Of a DNA stretch of 64,000 bases, positions 17,522-25,823 are shown one piece after another. Made by a program: the position numbers and the translations under genes. Origin of the DNA: Mycobacterium sp. 050128 (GTDB taxonomy: Bacteria > Actinomycetota > Actinomycetes > Mycobacteriales > Mycobacteriaceae); assembly GCF_036409155.1 (NCBI RefSeq), contig NZ_JAZGLW010000001.1, positions 1,798,001 through 1,862,000 on the forward strand, in the 5' to 3' direction. The notes under the pieces were generated by a model. That model made no database searches. It saw only the letters and a list, made by a program, of their open reading frames with translations, and had not been told where the DNA came from. The number at the start of each line of letters is the position of its first letter. Position 1 is the first letter of the stretch.

Positions 17522-18765
17522 CCACTGTCCTGCGCGCAGCCCGCTGGGCCGACGTCGACTCCGGCCGGGTCCGCTCGCCGGCGGTCGTGGTGGTCGACGG
17601 CAACCGCATCACCGCGATAAATCCCGAAGGGCCAGTGGCGGATTCGGCGACGGACGTCGACCTCGGGGATGTGACGCTGCTGCCGGGACTGATGGATATG
17701 GAACTCAACCTGCTCATCGGCGGGCCCGGTGGTCCCGAGGGCTTGCCGGCCCCGATGCACGGCGTTCAGGACGATCCCGCGTACCGGACACTGCGTGGTG
17801 CGGTGAATGCGCGTACGACGCTGGAGGCCGGGTTCACCACAGTGCGCAACCTCGGCCTGATGGTCAAGACCGGCGGTTACCTGCTCGACGTCGCACTACA
17901 GCGGGCGATCGATCAGGGTTGGCACACCGGTCCACGCATCTATCCCGCCGGTCATGCCGTGACTCCCTACGGGGGGCATCTGGATCCCACGGTGTTCCAG
18001 CGGCTGGCCCCCGGGGTCATGCCGTTGTCGGTCGCCGAGGGCATCGCCAACGGGGTGCCCGACGTAATCGCCTGTGTCCGCTACCAGATTCGCCACGGCG
18101 CCAAGCTGATCAAGGTATCGGCGTCCGGCGGCGTCATGTCGCACAGCACCGCCCCGGGCGCCCAGCAGTATTCCGACGCGGAATTCGCCGCCATCGCCGA
18201 CGAGGCACACCGCGCCGGGGTCCGTGTGGCGGCGCACGCCGTCGGCGACTCCGCGATCCGCGCGTGCATACGGGCCGGCATCGACTGCATCGAACACGGA
18301 TTCCTGGCCACCGACGACACGATTCAGATGATGGTCGACCACGGCACCTTCCTGGTCTCCACCACGTATCTGACCGAGGCGATGGCGATCGACCGGATCG
18401 CGCCCGAACTCCGCAAGAAAGCACTCGAGGTATTCCCGCGCGCAAAAGCAATGCTGCCCAAGGCTATTGCCGCCGGTGTTCGCATCGCCTGCGGCTCGGA
18501 CGCTCCGGCGATTCCACACGGGCAGAACGCCAAGGAAATCCGCGCTCTGGTGGACCGGGGCATGACGCCGATGCAAGCGATCCGGGCCGCCACGGTGGTG
18601 GCCGCCGAACTCATCGAGGCCGACCACGAGCTGGGCCGCCTCGCGCCCGGCTATCTGGCCGACATCATCGCCGTTGCGGGCGACCCCTCCGTCGACATCG
18701 CCGCCACACTCGACGTCTCGTTTGTGATGAAGGACGGCCAGATCTACAAGACAACGGCGCCGTGA
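17518..18765 (+). CDS. Amidohydrolase-superfamily protein with degenerate HxH motif
   Basis: 415 residues; the ATG overlaps the companion stop (ATGA). The fold is that of imidazolonepropionase/Xaa-Pro-dipeptidase-like amidohydrolases: beta-sandwich start, LLPGLMDMELN near 54-64, lysine-containing KLIKVSASGG near 196-205, His240 (VAAHAVGD), His260 (CIEHGF), and Asp328 (ACGSDAP). The first metal motif, normally HxH after LPGxxD, reads E-L-N (Glu62, Asn64). A binuclear site of normal type is therefore unlikely; it may bind one metal or act differently. It lies between the first Rieske pair and the MarR gene, so it probably acts on a pathway intermediate. Confidence 0.85.
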   Translation: MTTVLRAARWADVDSGRVRSPAVVVVDGNRITAINPEGPVADSATDVDLGDVTLLPGLMDMELNLLIGGPGGPEGLPAPMHGVQDDPAYRTLRGAVNARTTLEAGFTTVRNLGLMVKTGGYLLDVALQRAIDQGWHTGPRIYPAGHAVTPYGGHLDPTVFQRLAPGVMPLSVAEGIANGVPDVIACVRYQIRHGAKLIKVSASGGVMSHSTAPGAQQYSDAEFAAIADEAHRAGVRVAAHAVGDSAIRACIRAGIDCIEHGFLATDDTIQMMVDHGTFLVSTTYLTEAMAIDRIAPELRKKALEVFPRAKAMLPKAIAAGVRIACGSDAPAIPHGQNAKEIRALVDRGMTPMQAIRAATVVAAELIEADHELGRLAPGYLADIIAVAGDPSVDIAATLDVSFVMKDGQIYKTTAP

Positions 18766-18779
18766 CGGAGGAGACGGGT

Positions 18780-19235
18780 ATGGAACTCACCGAGAACATT
18801 CTGTGGCTGCTCAAGCAGGCCTTCTACTTCTCGCTGACCACCGTTAACGACGCGATCAGCGCACATGGCGTGAGCACGGCGCAAATCGGTGTGCTGCGCC
18901 AGCTCTCCAACGAACCCGGCCTCTCGGGTGCCGAACTGGCCCGGCGCCTGCTGATCAGCCCGCAGGGCGTGCAACTGGCACTCACCGCACTTGAACGGCG
19001 CGCCTTGGTGGAACGCAAACAGGATCCGCAGCACAAGCGCATCCTGCGGGCCTACCTGACCGATCGGGGGCGAGACGTCGTGGCCGAGGTCCTCAGCGAC
19101 GCCATCGCCGCGCACGAAAAGGTGTTCGGCGTGCTGAACGCCGACGAGCAAGAGATGCTGCGCGAATTGCTGGGCCGCGTCGTCGAAAAGGGCACCGGGC
19201 ACGAGCTCACCCAGCGCGATATATCTAGTACTTGA
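18780..19235 (+). CDS. MarR-family transcriptional regulator
   Basis: 151 residues from an ATG preceded by GGAGGAG; an upstream in-frame GTG at 18762 overlaps the amidohydrolase stop and is possible. The winged helix reads LSNEPGLSGAELARRLLISP then QGVQLALTALERRALVERKQ, with the beta-wing KRILRAYLTDRG near residues 86-97. It sits inside the oxygenase operon and probably controls it through a phenolic or acid ligand, as MarR proteins often do. The stop lies inside a pair of AGTACTTGA repeats just before the ferredoxin gene. Confidence 0.85.
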   Translation: MELTENILWLLKQAFYFSLTTVNDAISAHGVSTAQIGVLRQLSNEPGLSGAELARRLLISPQGVQLALTALERRALVERKQDPQHKRILRAYLTDRGRDVVAEVLSDAIAAHEKVFGVLNADEQEMLRELLGRVVEKGTGHELTQRDISST

Positions 19236-19255
19236 GATGAATAACAAGTACTTGA
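19227..19255. promoter_or_regulatory. Direct repeat AGTACTTGA x2, 20 bp apart (candidate MarR site)
   Basis: AGTACTTGA occurs at 19227-19235 and 19247-19255. The second copy is part of the perfect palindrome CAAGTACTTG (19245-19254). A 20-base period puts the copies on the same DNA face. Position directly after the MarR gene and before the ferredoxin start suggests an internal regulated promoter; MarR binding is inferred. Confidence 0.45.
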
Positions 19256-19267
19256 TACTCTGCGGTC

Positions 19268-19594
19268 ATGCACGAGTCCCGGGCGCCCTCGTATGCCGGG
19301 CCTGCCGACCACAGTGTCGCCACCGAGAAGGTGACTATCGAGCTGGATCGATCCACCACCACGGTGGCCTACTCGGCAGGCGACACCCTGCTGCAGACCG
19401 CGCGGATGGCAGGCCTTTCTCCGCCGTCCTCGTGCGAAGTCGGCTCGTGCGGAACATGTATTGCCCGGCTGACCGAGGGATGCGCCCGGATGCTCAATAA
19501 CGACGCGCTCGAAGGCGACGAAGTGGCCGAAGGCTGGGTGCTGACCTGTCAGGCCCTGCCGACGAGCGCCACGGTGCGGGTGGTTTACGAATGA
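19268..19594 (+). CDS. [2Fe-2S] plant-type ferredoxin
   Basis: 108 residues. The cluster ligands are in SSCEVGSCGTCIARL (C-x4-C-x2-C) near residues 54-68 and VLTCQA near the C-terminus, the classic [2Fe-2S] ferredoxin pattern, preceded by YSAGDTLLQTARMAG. It lacks the reductase domains seen in fused electron-transfer subunits. Its place between the Rieske oxygenases makes it their likely electron donor, but the reductase must come from elsewhere in the genome. The stop overlaps the SDR start (ATGA). Confidence 0.9.
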   Translation: MHESRAPSYAGPADHSVATEKVTIELDRSTTTVAYSAGDTLLQTARMAGLSPPSSCEVGSCGTCIARLTEGCARMLNNDALEGDEVAEGWVLTCQALPTSATVRVVYE

Positions 19595-20334
19595 GCAAGG
19601 TTGCGGTGGTGACCGGCGGCGCTTCGGGCATGGGTGAGGCGACCTGTCACGAGCTCGGTCGACGTGGGCTCACCGTCGCCGTCCTCGACGTCAATGAGCA
19701 AGCAGCACAACGCGTTACCGAAGAGCTTCGCGCGGCTGGAACCACGGCGATCGGCATCGGCGCCGACGTCACCGACCGCGCCGCCGTCGAACAGGCATAC
19801 GCCAAAGTTCGCAGCGAGTTGGGCCCGGTGTCCGTGCTGGTGACCAGCGCGGGGATGTTCGGGTTTTCCCCATTCTCCGAGATCACCCCCGAGTCTTGGG
19901 CGAAGATCATCGACGTCAACCTGACCGGCACGTTTCACTGCTGCCAGGTCGCGCTGCCGGACATGGTCGCCGCGAAATGGGGCAGGGTCGTGATGATTTC
20001 GTCGTCCAGCGCTCAGCGGGGGTCACCGTTTGCCGCGCACTACGCGGCGTCTAAGGGTGCGGTCATCGCCCTCACCAAGTCGCTGGCCCGCGAGTACGCC
20101 CCGCACGGGATCACCGTGAACAACATTCCGCCGTCGGGGATCGAAACCCCGATGCAGCACCAGGCGCAGGCCGCGGGATACCTCAAGTCCAACGAGGAGA
20201 TCGCCAGCAATATCCCGTTGGGTCATCTGGGTACCGGAGCCGACATCGCCGCGGCGGTCGGCTTTTTGGTCTCGGAAGAGGCCGGCTTCATCACCGGCCA
20301 GGTGTTGGGTGTCAACGGCGGAGCGGTGATGTGA
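19591..20334 (+). CDS. Short-chain dehydrogenase/reductase, cluster A
   Basis: 247 residues of the classical SDR type: cofactor motif TGGASGMG near residues 8-15, acidic residue in LDVNEQ (NAD preference), catalytic ISSSS...YAASKG with Tyr/Lys near 151-155, and C-terminal GQVLGVNGG. Coupled to the ferredoxin gene by ATGA. It resembles the SDR of cluster B closely (same SEEAGxITGQxLGVNGG ending and PDMVxAxWGR segment), suggesting that both clusters dehydrogenate similar alcohols after the Rieske step. Confidence 0.92.
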   Translation: MSKVAVVTGGASGMGEATCHELGRRGLTVAVLDVNEQAAQRVTEELRAAGTTAIGIGADVTDRAAVEQAYAKVRSELGPVSVLVTSAGMFGFSPFSEITPESWAKIIDVNLTGTFHCCQVALPDMVAAKWGRVVMISSSSAQRGSPFAAHYAASKGAVIALTKSLAREYAPHGITVNNIPPSGIETPMQHQAQAAGYLKSNEEIASNIPLGHLGTGADIAAAVGFLVSEEAGFITGQVLGVNGGAVM

Positions 20335-20376
20335 CGTCGTGGGTTCTTAAAGCCGCCAAGCCACAAGGAGATTCAG

Positions 20377-21639
20377 ATGTTGAGAGAGGGTAGGCCCCCG
20401 GAGGGCTCCTGGACCGAGCACTATCCCGAATTGGGCACCGGCGATATCTCCTTCGCCGACTCCACCTCGAGAGAGTTCTTCGAGGCCGAGCGTGAAGCGG
20501 TCTTCAAACGTGCGTGGCTCAACGTCGCCCGTGTCGACGAGCTGCCGCGCGTCGGCAGCTACGTCACCAAGGAAATCGAGGTCGCCCGGACCTCGGTCAT
20601 TCTGGTCAAGGGGCGCGATGAACAAATCCGGGCCTTCTACAACGTCTGCCGTCACCGCGGAAACAAGTTGGTGTGGAACGACTTTCCCAACGAGCAGACC
20701 CGCGGGACGTGTCGTCAGTTCACCTGCAAATACCACGGCTGGCGCTACGACCTCGACGGCACGCTGAAATTCGTGCAGCAGGAATCGGAGTTCTTCGACC
20801 TCGACACCGCCGACTACGGCCTGAGGCCGGTGCACTGCGACATCTGGAACGGCTTCATTTTCATCAACTTTGACGCTGAACCCCGGCAGAGTCTGCGTGA
20901 GTTCCTGGGCCCGATGATCACCGGCCTGGATGGCTACCCCTTCGACAAACTGACCGAGCGCTACGAATGGGTCGCCCACAACAACAGCAACTGGAAGATC
21001 TTCGCGGACGCGTTCCAGGAGTACTACCATGTGCCGTCGCTGCATCCGCAGCAGGTGCCCCCCGAGGTGCGCGACCCCACGGCCGGATTCACTTGCGGCC
21101 ATTTCCAACTCGACGGTCCACACCGGTTGGTGTCGACGGCGGGACGGCGCCGCTGGCTGTTGCCGCAGGAGTACATGTACCCGATCGAGCGGGCCACCCG
21201 CAGTGGGCTCGTCGGGCCCTGGCGCACCCCGGACGTCGGCGAATTGCCGGCCGGGCTCAACCCTGGCGGCATTGATCCGTGGGGGATCAGCAACTTCCAG
21301 ATCTTCCCCAACATCGAGATATTGATCTACGGCGGCTGGTATCTGCTTTACCGGTACTGGCCGACCTCTCACAACACCCACCGGTTCGAGGCGTACACAT
21401 ACTTCAGCCCGGCGCGCACCGTGCGAGAGCGCATCGAACACGAAGTCGCCGCCGTGGTTCTCAAGGAGTTCGCGCTGCAGGACGCCGGCATGCTCGGCGG
21501 TACGCAGGCCGCGTTGGAGTACGGCATCGTCGACGAGTTTCCGCTCAACGACCAGGAGATCCTGGTGCGCCATCTGCACAAGACCGTCGTGGACTGGGTC
21601 GAGGCCTACCGCCGCGAAGAGACGCCGGCAGGAGTATGA
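20377..21639 (+). CDS. Rieske non-heme iron oxygenase, alpha subunit (copy 2)
   Basis: 420 residues, a close paralogue of copy 1 over its whole length. Rieske ligands are CRH at 91-93 and CKYHGW from 117, again with 23 residues between and an extra Cys112. NWKIFADAFQEYYHVPSLH supplies the bridging Asp and two iron-binding His; LQDAGMLGGTQ near the C-terminus holds the probable third ligand. CACAAGGAG lies upstream of the ATG. The stop overlaps its own companion gene (ATGA). Two similar oxygenases in one operon may act at successive steps or on two related substrates. Confidence 0.92.
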   Translation: MLREGRPPEGSWTEHYPELGTGDISFADSTSREFFEAEREAVFKRAWLNVARVDELPRVGSYVTKEIEVARTSVILVKGRDEQIRAFYNVCRHRGNKLVWNDFPNEQTRGTCRQFTCKYHGWRYDLDGTLKFVQQESEFFDLDTADYGLRPVHCDIWNGFIFINFDAEPRQSLREFLGPMITGLDGYPFDKLTERYEWVAHNNSNWKIFADAFQEYYHVPSLHPQQVPPEVRDPTAGFTCGHFQLDGPHRLVSTAGRRRWLLPQEYMYPIERATRSGLVGPWRTPDVGELPAGLNPGGIDPWGISNFQIFPNIEILIYGGWYLLYRYWPTSHNTHRFEAYTYFSPARTVRERIEHEVAAVVLKEFALQDAGMLGGTQAALEYGIVDEFPLNDQEILVRHLHKTVVDWVEAYRREETPAGV

Positions 21640-21977
21640 CCATGCCGGATCCCTTGCTGCCCAGCGGATTCGCCGAGCTGGAAAGCTACGCCAAAGTCTG
21701 GTGCCTGGCCAGCGAAACCGAACGCTGGAACGCGCGGATAGCCAGCACCATGGCCGACATGCACGCGTTCTACGACGCATTCTTCCCGCGGCTCGAAGAG
21801 GCCATCGACTACTGCGACAAGTTCCCGCTCGACGACTTGCCCGACGATGCCCTGAACCTGCTGCACATGATCTACTCCCTGATCATGGTCGCGATGGCCG
21901 TCGAAGTCATGCATCAACCCGTGCCGACCGACGCCGCGGACGCGGTGATGATTCGGACCGGCGAGCCCATTCCTTAA
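21636..21977 (+). CDS. Small helical Rieske-companion protein (copy 2)
   Basis: 113 residues, ATG overlapping the Rieske stop. It shares with copy 1 the segments LLPSGFAELES, AFYDAFFPRLEEAIDYCDKF, PLDDLPDDALNLLHMIYSLI and an EPxP ending. The YCDKFPLDDLP stretch is identical between copies 1 and 2 and replaced by YLNGLDINELP in copy 3. Function unknown; conserved pairing with the oxygenase is the only clue. Confidence 0.82.
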   Translation: MTMPDPLLPSGFAELESYAKVWCLASETERWNARIASTMADMHAFYDAFFPRLEEAIDYCDKFPLDDLPDDALNLLHMIYSLIMVAMAVEVMHQPVPTDAADAVMIRTGEPIP

Positions 21978-22023
21978 CCGCGCGGCAGCAACTTTCGCCC
22001 GCCATTGTCAGAAAGGACAGACC

Positions 22024-22869
22024 ATGAGTCTGCTCACCGTCACCAAGCTCAGCGACTCGGTCGGCGCCGAGGTCACCGGCCTCGATCCGGCGCATCTCGC
22101 CGCCGATGACCCGGTGGGCGAGGCCATCCTGGATGCGTTGGAGGACAACGGCGTTCTGGTCTTCCGCGGGCTGCACCTCGAACCTGAGACCCAGGTGGAG
22201 TTCTGCCACCGCCTCGGTGCCGTCGACTACTCCTCGGACGGGCATCACCCGGTGGCCGGCATCTACCCTGTCACGCTGGACAAGTCGAAGAACTCCTCGG
22301 CGGCCTACCTGAAGGGGACCTTCGACTGGCACATCGACGGCTGCACGCCCACCGGCGACGACTACCCGCAGAAGGCCACCATCCTGTCCGCCAAGCAGGT
22401 TGCCGAGCGGGGCGGTGAAACGGAATTCGCCTCCTCCTACGCCGCCTACGACGCGTTGACCGACGAGGAGAAGGAACGGTTCGGCGCGCTGCGTGTCGTC
22501 CACTCGCTGGAGGCCTCCCAGCGGCGCATCACCCCCGATCCCACCCCGGAGCAGTTGGCGCAGTGGAGGTCTCGGCGCACGCACGAGCACCCGCTGGTGT
22601 GGACGCACCGCAGTGGCCGCAAGTCCCTGGTGCTGGGCACGTCGGCCGACTACGTGGTCGGCATGGACCTCGACGAAGGCCGCACCCTGTTGGCGCAGCT
22701 GCTGGATCGCGCCACCACCCCCGACAAGGTGTACAGCCACAGCTGGTCGGTCGGTGACACCGTCATCTGGGACAACCGCGGAGTGCTGCACCGGGCGGCG
22801 CCGTATGACCCCGACTCGCAGCGCGAAATGCTGCGCACGACCGTGCTGGGTGATGAGCCGATCCAGTAG
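22024..22869 (+). CDS. TauD/TfdA-family Fe(II)/2-oxoglutarate dioxygenase
   Basis: 281 residues. The iron-binding HxD is in FDWHIDGCTP near residues 101-110 and the distal His in RGVLHRAAPYD near 256-266; the 2-oxoglutarate-binding Arg is probably in the following QREMLRTT. AGAAAGGACAG precedes the ATG. Such enzymes hydroxylate or cleave small acids and ethers. It adds a third oxygenase type to cluster A. Length is normal. Confidence 0.9.
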   Translation: MSLLTVTKLSDSVGAEVTGLDPAHLAADDPVGEAILDALEDNGVLVFRGLHLEPETQVEFCHRLGAVDYSSDGHHPVAGIYPVTLDKSKNSSAAYLKGTFDWHIDGCTPTGDDYPQKATILSAKQVAERGGETEFASSYAAYDALTDEEKERFGALRVVHSLEASQRRITPDPTPEQLAQWRSRRTHEHPLVWTHRSGRKSLVLGTSADYVVGMDLDEGRTLLAQLLDRATTPDKVYSHSWSVGDTVIWDNRGVLHRAAPYDPDSQREMLRTTVLGDEPIQ

Positions 22870-22875
22870 GCCCGC

Positions 22876-23421
22876 GTGACCGACCAACACCCGCTGCGGC
22901 TGAGCCCGCTGCCGGCCGACGAATGGGACGAGCGCAGCCGGCGCGCCATCGCCTCGCTGATCCCCGTCGAGCGGGCCAACCCCCAGGGCGCCGGCAATAT
23001 CTTGTCGACGCTGGTGCGCCATCCCGAACTGGCTCGCGCGTATCTGCCGTTCAACACCTACCTGCTCAACGGCTCCACGCTGTCGGCACGGGTACGGGAG
23101 ATTGCGCTGCTGCGGGCGGTGCATCGGCGCAATTGCGACTACCTGTGGTCGCATCACCTCCCGATCGCGCGCCGCGCGGGGTTGCGCCCCGACGAGACCG
23201 ACGCCATCCGCGACGGGCAACTCGCCGACGACGTCGACCAGTCGGTACTGACCGCGGTGGACGATCTGGTCGATACCGGGACCATCTCCACACCCACCTG
23301 GGATCAGTTGGGCCGCCACTTCACCGACCCCGAACGCATGGACCTGGTGTTCACCATCGGGGGCTACTGCCTTCTGGCGATGGCGGTCAACGCCTTTGGC
23401 ATAGAAGATGAGCAACTGTGA
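22876..23421 (+). CDS. Carboxymuconolactone decarboxylase-family protein
   Basis: 181 residues with a GTG start six bases after the TauD-like stop. The CMD/AhpD-type helical core contains LSARVREIALLRAVHRRNCD and YLWSHHLPIARRAG, with a single Cys followed by two His instead of the CxxC of AhpD peroxidases. Members range from gamma-lactone decarboxylases to oxidoreductases, so the reaction is open. It ends oxygenase cluster A and faces the cadI gene. Confidence 0.85.
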   Translation: MTDQHPLRLSPLPADEWDERSRRAIASLIPVERANPQGAGNILSTLVRHPELARAYLPFNTYLLNGSTLSARVREIALLRAVHRRNCDYLWSHHLPIARRAGLRPDETDAIRDGQLADDVDQSVLTAVDDLVDTGTISTPTWDQLGRHFTDPERMDLVFTIGGYCLLAMAVNAFGIEDEQL

Positions 23422-23434
23422 GTCGCGGTAGGCG

Positions 23435-23845
23435 CTATGACGCCGTGCAGCAGGCTTCGTCCGCCCCGGGACCGAAGGTGTCCGAGTCGGCTAAGACGGT
23501 GTAGACCTCCCACCGCTCACCATTGGGACCGGTGACCCACACCTTGTCTTGGGCTGCGAAGCAGCAGGTGCTGTTGAGCTCTTCCTCGGTGAACAGGCCT
23601 TCATTGGTAAGCCGGTCGATCTCGGCGTGCACCGTGGCGCTGTCGTCGACTTCGACGCCGAGGTGGTTCAGGGTACCGCCGTGGTCCGGGTTTTCGATCA
23701 GTACCAGCTTGAGTGGGGGCGAGGTGATGGCGAAATTGGCGTAGCCGGGTTTGACCTTGGCGGGTTTGGTGTCGAAGAGCTTGGAGTAGAAGGCGATCGC
23801 CTCGTCGAGATCGTCGACGTTGAGGGCTAGCTGCACACGCGACAT
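23435..23845 (-). CDS. cadI: CadI/ArsI-family metal(loid) resistance protein
   Basis: 136 residues of the VOC (glyoxalase-fold) superfamily, very close to mycobacterial CadI (MSRVQLALNVDDLDEAIAFY, LNHLGVEVDDS, CCFAAQDKVWVTGPNGERWE). The vicinal Cys pair STCC and the C-terminal ACC could bind Cd or As; the related ArsI enzymes cleave C-As bonds of methylarsenite. Last gene of the arsR-acr3-arsC-cadI operon, so transcription is probably relieved by arsenite or cadmium. Confidence 0.9.
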   Translation of the reverse strand: MSRVQLALNVDDLDEAIAFYSKLFDTKPAKVKPGYANFAITSPPLKLVLIENPDHGGTLNHLGVEVDDSATVHAEIDRLTNEGLFTEEELNSTCCFAAQDKVWVTGPNGERWEVYTVLADSDTFGPGADEACCTAS

Positions 23846-23869
23846 GGTGGTTCCTTTCTTCGGGTGCGG

Positions 23870-24286
23870 TTATGTGGTCGAGGTGGTGGGCAGGAGTTCG
23901 GTGATCAGCGCCCTGACGCGGTGCGCGATGTCGTCGCGGATGGTGCGGACGGTTTCCAGAGGTTGGCCGGCAGGATCGGCCAGCTTCCAGTCCCGGTAGG
24001 AGACCCCGGGAAAATAAGGGCAGGCGTCACCACAGCCCATGGTGATCACGACGTCGCTGGATTGCACGGCCTCGCCGGTCAGAAGCAAGGGCGTGCGGGC
24101 GGTGATGTCGATTCCGAGTTCGGACATCGCCGTGATCACCACGGGGTTCAGGCGATCGGCGGGTTCGGTTCCCGCGGAACGGACTTCGATACGGTCGCCG
24201 GCCAGGTGCATCAGGAGCGCCGCGGCCATTTGGGAGCGGCCGGCATTGTGCACACATACGAATAGGACACTCGGGTTGTCAGCCAT
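23870..24286 (-). CDS. arsC: Low-molecular-weight arsenate reductase
   Basis: 138 residues from the ATG at MADNPSV; the frame is open upstream inside acr3, but this start overlaps the acr3 stop by 8 bases and begins the conserved fold. The P-loop FVCVHNAGRSQ (Cx5R type, residues 8-18) is the LMW phosphatase/arsenate reductase nucleophile site. Two further Cys in GCGDACPYF are placed as in thiol-coupled ArsC enzymes. It reduces arsenate to arsenite for export by Acr3; the reductant in actinobacteria may be mycothiol or thioredoxin. Confidence 0.9.
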   Translation of the reverse strand: MADNPSVLFVCVHNAGRSQMAAALLMHLAGDRIEVRSAGTEPADRLNPVVITAMSELGIDITARTPLLLTGEAVQSSDVVITMGCGDACPYFPGVSYRDWKLADPAGQPLETVRTIRDDIAHRVRALITELLPTTSTT

Positions 24287-25388
24287 GGCCGGCGCTCGTA
24301 CTGGAGTCTGATGCCGCCCGAAAATTGAAGAGCCGGTACCGAAGCGCCAGGGAGACGTAGACGAGGCCAACCAGGACGGGGACTTCGATCAACGGTCCGA
24401 CCACTCCGGCGAGGGCCTGCCCGGACGCGACACCGTAGGTGCCAATCGCCACCGCGATCGCCAGCTCGAAATTGTTGCCGGCGGCAGTGAACGCCAACGT
24501 TGTGGTTCGGGCATAACCGAGCCGCAGTGCCAATCCGAGGGCGTAACCGCCAGCCCACATGATCGCGAAGTAGCCCAGTAGCGGGATCGCGATGCGCGCG
24601 ACATCCAATGGCCGGGAGGTGATTTGGTGACCCTGCAACGCGAACAGGATGACGATGGTGAACAGCAATCCGTACAAGGCCCATGGTCCGACACGGGGAA
24701 GGAACTTGGTCTCGTACCAATGACGGCCCTTGCTTCGTTCGCCTAGCCGACGTGACAGGTACCCGGCGAGCAGCGGAATGCCCAGAAAGACGAGCACGGA
24801 TTTGGCGATATCCCAGGGGGAGACGGCGATACCGGTTTGCGACAAGCCCAGCCAGCCGGGCAGCACCGAAAGATAGAACCAGCCCAAGACGGCGAACATC
24901 GCCACCTGGAAGAGCGAGTTGAGCGCGACCAGGACGGCGGCGGCTTCGCGATCGCCGCAAGCCAAGTCGTTCCAAATGATCACCATCGCAATGCAGCGAG
25001 CCAGCCCGACGATAATCAGACCGGTGCGGTACGCGGGCAGGTCGGCGAGTAGCAGCCATGCCAACGCGAACATCACTGCCGGGCCGATCAACCAGTTGAG
25101 TACCAACGAGGACACCATGAGTTTGCGGTCGCCGGTGATCTCGCCGAGCTGGTCATAACGAACCTTGGCCAGCACCGGGTACATCATGACCAGCAGGCCG
25201 GCCGCGATCGGCAGCGAAATGCCGTCGATTTCGACAGCGCTCAGCGCCGATCCCAAACCGGGCAGCGCCCGGCCGAGCAGCAGACCGGCCGCCATGGCCA
25301 CCCCGATCCACACCGGAAGCATCCGGTCCAGGAGCGAAAGCCGGGCGACTGGGTCCGTGGTCGGTGTCTGTGACCGGGGCCCCGTCAC
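24279..25388 (-). CDS. acr3: Arsenite efflux permease Acr3
   Basis: 369 residues; the GTG overlaps the arsR stop (GTGA), and the further open upstream frame is arsR in another phase. About ten membrane segments are visible. The Acr3 signature Cys lies in GLARCIAMVIIWNDLACGDR, and the AAGNNFELAIAVAIG stretch is the conserved TM9 region. It exports arsenite across the cytoplasmic membrane by proton antiport. Order arsR-acr3-arsC-cadI is a complete arsenic module. Confidence 0.92.
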   Translation of the reverse strand: MTGPRSQTPTTDPVARLSLLDRMLPVWIGVAMAAGLLLGRALPGLGSALSAVEIDGISLPIAAGLLVMMYPVLAKVRYDQLGEITGDRKLMVSSLVLNWLIGPAVMFALAWLLLADLPAYRTGLIIVGLARCIAMVIIWNDLACGDREAAAVLVALNSLFQVAMFAVLGWFYLSVLPGWLGLSQTGIAVSPWDIAKSVLVFLGIPLLAGYLSRRLGERSKGRHWYETKFLPRVGPWALYGLLFTIVILFALQGHQITSRPLDVARIAIPLLGYFAIMWAGGYALGLALRLGYARTTTLAFTAAGNNFELAIAVAIGTYGVASGQALAGVVGPLIEVPVLVGLVYVSLALRYRLFNFRAASDSSTSAGHG

Positions 25389-25750
25389 GAGCGGCGGTCC
25401 GCTGTCGCGACGAATGCGCGGTCGACCTGCAATGCCGACGAAAGTTGCTCCAATGCAGCGGGAATCACCCAGTAGTACACCCAGGTGCCGCGTCGCTCGC
25501 AGTCGATCAGACCCGCAGAGCGCAACAGTTTGAGGTGGTGGGAAATCGTCGGTTGGGAGACATCGAACGTCGCGGAGATTTCGCACACACAAGCCTCGCC
25601 GCCGGGATGGCTGGCGATCAGGCTCAGCAGCCGCAGGCGTACCGGGTCGCTCAGTGCTTTGAACATGGTCGCCAAGGTTGCGGCCTGCGAATCGTTCAGC
25701 GCGGCCACCCCGAGGCTCGGGCAACACCCCGCCTTAAGTTGATTCGACAT
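25385..25750 (-). CDS. arsR: ArsR-family metalloregulatory repressor
   Basis: 121 residues with winged helix FDVSQPTISHHLKLLRSAGL (residues 62-81) and the metal-sensing motif EACVCEI (Cys54, Cys56); Cys9-Cys10 near the N-terminus may add ligands. A dimeric repressor released by As(III), Sb(III) or Cd. Its operator candidate sits only three bases upstream of the start codon, so the transcript leader is very short. Confidence 0.92.
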   Translation of the reverse strand: MSNQLKAGCCPSLGVAALNDSQAATLATMFKALSDPVRLRLLSLIASHPGGEACVCEISATFDVSQPTISHHLKLLRSAGLIDCERRGTWVYYWVIPAALEQLSSALQVDRAFVATADRRS

Positions 25751-25752
25751 TC

Positions 25753-25774
25753 TTCTATATAAACATATATCGAA
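25753..25774. promoter_or_regulatory. ArsR operator candidate / ars promoter
   Basis: Arms TTCTATATA and TATATCGAA (8 of 9 complementary) separated by AACA. The stretch is strongly AT-rich compared with its surroundings and overlaps where the -10 element of the arsR promoter should be. Repressor assignment is inference from position. Confidence 0.6.
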
Positions 25775-25823
25775 TCAGAGCGCGACTAGGGGGAGACGAA
25801 GGTCTGGGCGAATCTCCGACCTG

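Noticed and set aside
17493..19235. 580-codon plus frame that would fuse a long N-terminus to the MarR protein
   Set aside because: The first ~430 codons are the +1 shadow of the amidohydrolase; the MarR protein begins at 18780.
21907..23415. 502-codon minus-strand frame across the TauD-like and CMD genes
   Set aside because: No known domain and overlaps two well-supported plus-strand genes.
23435..25774. ars/cad operon as something new
   Set aside because: arsR-acr3-arsC-cadI is a known arrangement in actinobacteria; kept as annotation only.
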